DNA of 7,745 bases from an uncultured Caryophanales bacterium (GTDB lineage: Bacteria > Bacillota_I > Bacilli_A > RFN20 > CAG-826): the NCBI GenBank assembly GCA_946401755.1, contig CAMIVH010000040.1, forward strand, positions 1 through 7,745, written 5' to 3'. This document shows, piece by piece, positions 6,036 to 7,745 of this stretch. The position numbers and the translations under genes were made by a program. How positions within the stretch are numbered: the stretch's first letter is position 1; each line of letters opens with the position of its first letter. Below the pieces are notes generated by a model that was not told the DNA's origin, ran no database searches, and saw only the letters and a list, made by a program, of their open reading frames with translations.

Positions 6036-7324
6036 TGAAAAAGATCGCTTTAATCTCTTTAGGCTGCGCGAAAAACCTCGTCGATAGTGAAAATATCCTC
6101 GGTCTTTTACTTAAGAATCACTATGAAATAGTGAACAATAAAGAAGAAGCGGATATTTTAATCATCAATACATGTGGCTTTATTGAAGCTAGTAAAAAGG
6201 AAAGTATTGATGTCATTTTAGATAACATTAACAAAAAGCAAAAAGTCGTGGTTACTGGTTGTTTAGTAAACCGCTACGTGGATGATTTAAAGAAAGCCAT
6301 TCCAGAAGTGGACTTATGGATTCCAATTAGAGAATATAAAAACTTCTCTCGCTTATTAGCGACCTTAGATAAAGATATCACCAACTTTGAAGGTCTTAAT
6401 GATGACTATCGTTTAGTTTCTACTGGCACTTACAGTGCGTATCTTAAGATAGGTGAAGGTTGCTCTAACTGCTGCACATACTGCGCTATTCCTCTTATTA
6501 GAGGTCCATATGTCTCTAGACCATATGAAGATATCATTAAAGAAGCAAGAAAACTCGCTAGTGAAGGCTATAAGGAATTAATCGTCTTAGAACAAGACAC
6601 CACGAGATACGGCCTAGATTTAAAGGAAAAGAAGACGATCGTTGATTTACTCAAAGGTCTATTAGAAATCAAGGAGCTCGCCTTTATTCGCTTGTTATAC
6701 CTCTATCCAGATGAAATCACTGATGAGTTAATCGACTTAATCGCTAAAGAAAAGAGATTAACGCCATATTTTGATATTCCAATCCAACACAGTGAAGATA
6801 AGATTCTTAAAGCCATGAATAGACGTGGTGATAAAGCCTATCTCACTAATTTATTTAATAAAATTAAAGCTAAAATCCCTAATGCTGTTTTAAGAACCAC
6901 CGTGATGGTGGGTTTCCCTGGTGAAACAAAACAAGACTTTGATAACTTATTAAAGTTCATTGAAGAAGTGAAATTCGATCACTTGGGTGGCTTTACTTAT
7001 TCTAAAGAAGAAGGCACTAAGTCTTATGACTTCCCGCATCAAGTAAGACAAGCCACTAAACAAAAACGTTTAGATGAACTTATGGCGCTTCAACAAAAGA
7101 TATCTTACGACTTAAATAAAAGACACATTGGTGAAATCATGAACGGCTTAGTAGTCGGTAAAGAAAACGGCTACTACTTATTAAGAAGCTATTGGAATGC
7201 TCCTGATGATGTCGATGGTAAAATCTTATTCTCTTCTGAAGAAGAGCTTAAAGAAGGCGACATTGTTAATGTTAAAATCAAAGAGAGTTATGTCTATGAT
7301 TTATATGGAGAAATCGTCAAATGA
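6035..7324 (+). CDS. rimO: Ribosomal protein S12 methylthiotransferase RimO
   Basis: This radical-SAM enzyme adds a methylthio group to a conserved aspartate of ribosomal protein S12 in the cytoplasm, using two iron-sulfur clusters. At 429 residues it is full length. The N-terminal domain binds the auxiliary cluster through Cys11 (SLGCAKNLVDSE), Cys47 (INTCGFI) and Cys76 (VTGCLV). The radical-SAM motif is C143-x3-C147-x2-C150, followed by AIPLIRGPYVSRP. EQDTTRYGLDL, and RSYWNAPDDVDG in the C-terminal TRAM domain (about 365-429), distinguish RimO from the tRNA-modifying MiaB. The start ATG 6035 overlaps the exporter's TAA (TAATG), with AAGGAG at 6023-6028 inside the exporter's last codons. Its TGA stop overlaps the next start. 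Coupling to an exporter is unusual; it may reflect operon packing rather than shared function. Confidence 0.97.
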   Translation: MKKIALISLGCAKNLVDSENILGLLLKNHYEIVNNKEEADILIINTCGFIEASKKESIDVILDNINKKQKVVVTGCLVNRYVDDLKKAIPEVDLWIPIREYKNFSRLLATLDKDITNFEGLNDDYRLVSTGTYSAYLKIGEGCSNCCTYCAIPLIRGPYVSRPYEDIIKEARKLASEGYKELIVLEQDTTRYGLDLKEKKTIVDLLKGLLEIKELAFIRLLYLYPDEITDELIDLIAKEKRLTPYFDIPIQHSEDKILKAMNRRGDKAYLTNLFNKIKAKIPNAVLRTTVMVGFPGETKQDFDNLLKFIEEVKFDHLGGFTYSKEEGTKSYDFPHQVRQATKQKRLDELMALQQKISYDLNKRHIGEIMNGLVVGKENGYYLLRSYWNAPDDVDGKILFSSEEELKEGDIVNVKIKESYVYDLYGEIVK

Positions 7325-7599
7325 AATTCTTTGATAAATGGCAAAAGATAATTCTTATCGGTTTAGGCGTTTCTGGTTTTCTGATGGTTGTCTTTTATAT
7401 CGCGATGGTAATGACCGCCAAAGTAGTGGAAGGAACAGAAGAATATCTTCTTCCTCAATATGAATATAACTACACTTATCAAGTGTTCTATTCAGCTTTC
7501 TTCTTTGTGCAACTTGCTTTTGGAGCCTGGTTCTTAGCAAGATTAATCACCTTCAAAATGCGCAAGAAAGAAGCCTTAGAAGAACAACAAGAATATTAA
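7321..7599 (+). CDS. Small two-helix membrane protein of unknown function
   Basis: This 92-residue protein has no recognised family. It has two hydrophobic segments, about 10-33 and 54-78. The roughly 20-residue connecting loop is rich in Glu and Tyr (VEGTEEYLLPQYEYNYTY, 36-53) and the tail is charged (KMRKKEALEEQQEY). Lysines precede the first helix and basic residues follow the second, so both ends are probably cytoplasmic and the tyrosine-rich loop external. ATG overlaps the rimO stop as ATGA, with GGAG at 7307-7310, which indicates translational coupling. A perfect 14-bp palindrome (GAATATTAATATTC, 7591-7604) spans its TAA stop. It is short, but the overlap, ribosome binding site and membrane topology make it a credible gene. 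Confidence 0.8.
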   Translation: MKFFDKWQKIILIGLGVSGFLMVVFYIAMVMTAKVVEGTEEYLLPQYEYNYTYQVFYSAFFFVQLAFGAWFLARLITFKMRKKEALEEQQEY

Positions 7600-7633
7600 T
7601 ATTCACCCCTAATTTTTACGTAAATATTTTTTA

Positions 7634-7661
7634 TTGATATAAGTAAGTATTTATGTATAAT
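7634..7661 (+). promoter_or_regulatory. Promoter of the tRNA-Thr gene
   Basis: TTGATA (7634-7639) and a perfect TATAAT (7656-7661) are separated by 16 bases. Transcription is predicted near 7668, a few bases ahead of the mature tRNA 5' end at 7672. The tRNA therefore has its own start rather than depending on the rimO operon. Confidence 0.75.
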
Positions 7662-7671
7662 TATTAATGCT

Positions 7672-7745
7672 GCCCCCTTAGTAAAATGGTATTACGCATC
7701 CATGGTAAGGATGAATCGGTGGTCCGATTCCGCCAGGGGGCACCA
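7672..7745 (+). tRNA. tRNA-Thr, anticodon GGU
   Basis: A complete cloverleaf can be drawn. The acceptor GCCCCCT (7672-7678) pairs fully with AGGGGGC (7735-7741), followed by discriminator A and an encoded CCA. The D stem GTAA/TTAC (7681-7684/7692-7695) has G18-G19 in its loop. The anticodon stem CATCC/GGATG (7697-7701/7709-7713) holds the loop ATGGTAA, anticodon GGT at 7704-7706, which reads ACC and ACU. The variable loop has four bases. The T stem GGTGG/CCGCC (7718-7722/7730-7734) has one G-T pair. Two positions are odd: the T-loop is TCCGATT, with C at position 55 where U (modified to pseudouridine) is nearly universal, and position 32 is A where a pyrimidine is usual. The gene ends exactly at the window edge. 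Confidence 0.93.

Noticed and set aside
6035..7324. MiaB (tRNA methylthiotransferase) instead of RimO
   Set aside because: The QDTTRYG and RSYWNAPDDVDG segments and the SRP after the radical-SAM motif follow the RimO pattern, not MiaB.
7355..7540. Minus-strand 61-codon open frame
   Set aside because: It is antisense to the small membrane protein, which has a ribosome binding site and coupled start.
7612..7631. Terminator after the rimO operon at TTTACGTAAA plus T-run
   Set aside because: The repeat is all stem with no loop and only two G-C pairs; once a loop is allowed little stem is left. The palindrome at 7591-7604 is purely A-T except its ends. Neither is convincing, so the operon's end is unassigned.
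7672..7745. Reading the tRNA as Gly or Glu
   Set aside because: The cloverleaf fixes the anticodon at 7704-7706 as GGT (U33 before it, A37 after it), which is threonine.

Overview
The window looks like chromosomal DNA of an AT-rich, low-GC Gram-positive anaerobe (Bacillota, Bacilli/Erysipelotrichia/Mollicutes-like, probably an uncultured gut lineage; the lineage is inferred). The reasons are an oxygen-sensitive class III ribonucleotide reductase gene, AGGAG-type ribosome binding sites, tightly overlapping genes and AT-rich codon use. Tryptophan is written TGG throughout, and rimO ends in TGA, so the ordinary bacterial code applies and UGA is not reassigned as in Mycoplasma.

Layout. Bases 1-752 (minus strand) hold the first 250 codons of nrdD, cut by the window edge. 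A 220-base AT-rich gap (753-972) follows. It has a leader hairpin upstream of nrdD, a 9-bp tandem repeat, and a palindromic hairpin with a T-run that ends the next minus-strand gene. Bases 973-1530 (minus) encode a TetR-family repressor. A 138-base divergent region with overlapping promoters and small inverted repeats separates it from two plus-strand genes (1669-2133 and 2123-2626) that encode paralogous two-helix membrane proteins. The first of these has no Shine-Dalgarno and may be translated from a leaderless mRNA.

An intrinsic terminator with a promoter -35 box inside its hairpin closes this pair and starts a second plus-strand unit: a 1101-residue ABC exporter (ATPase, four-cysteine zinc ribbon, FtsX/MacB-type permease with a very large external domain; real start 2730), then rimO (6035-7324) and a 92-residue membrane protein (7321-7599). 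These overlap by 1 and 4 bases and are probably translationally coupled. The window closes with a well-placed promoter and a tRNA-Thr(GGU) gene whose CCA is the last three bases; its T-loop carries C where U55 is nearly universal.

How the parts may work together (inference): the TetR protein probably controls itself and the divergent membrane-protein pair, and perhaps the exporter downstream. The exporter resembles MacB/FtsX-type mechanotransmission or efflux systems, but its substrate cannot be read from the sequence. RimO is a ribosomal protein S12 modification enzyme and its link to the exporter may be only positional. No mobile element, CRISPR array or prophage gene is visible. The least ordinary items are the zinc ribbon inside the ABC fusion, the paralogous membrane pair under TetR, the terminator/promoter overlap and the deviant tRNA.
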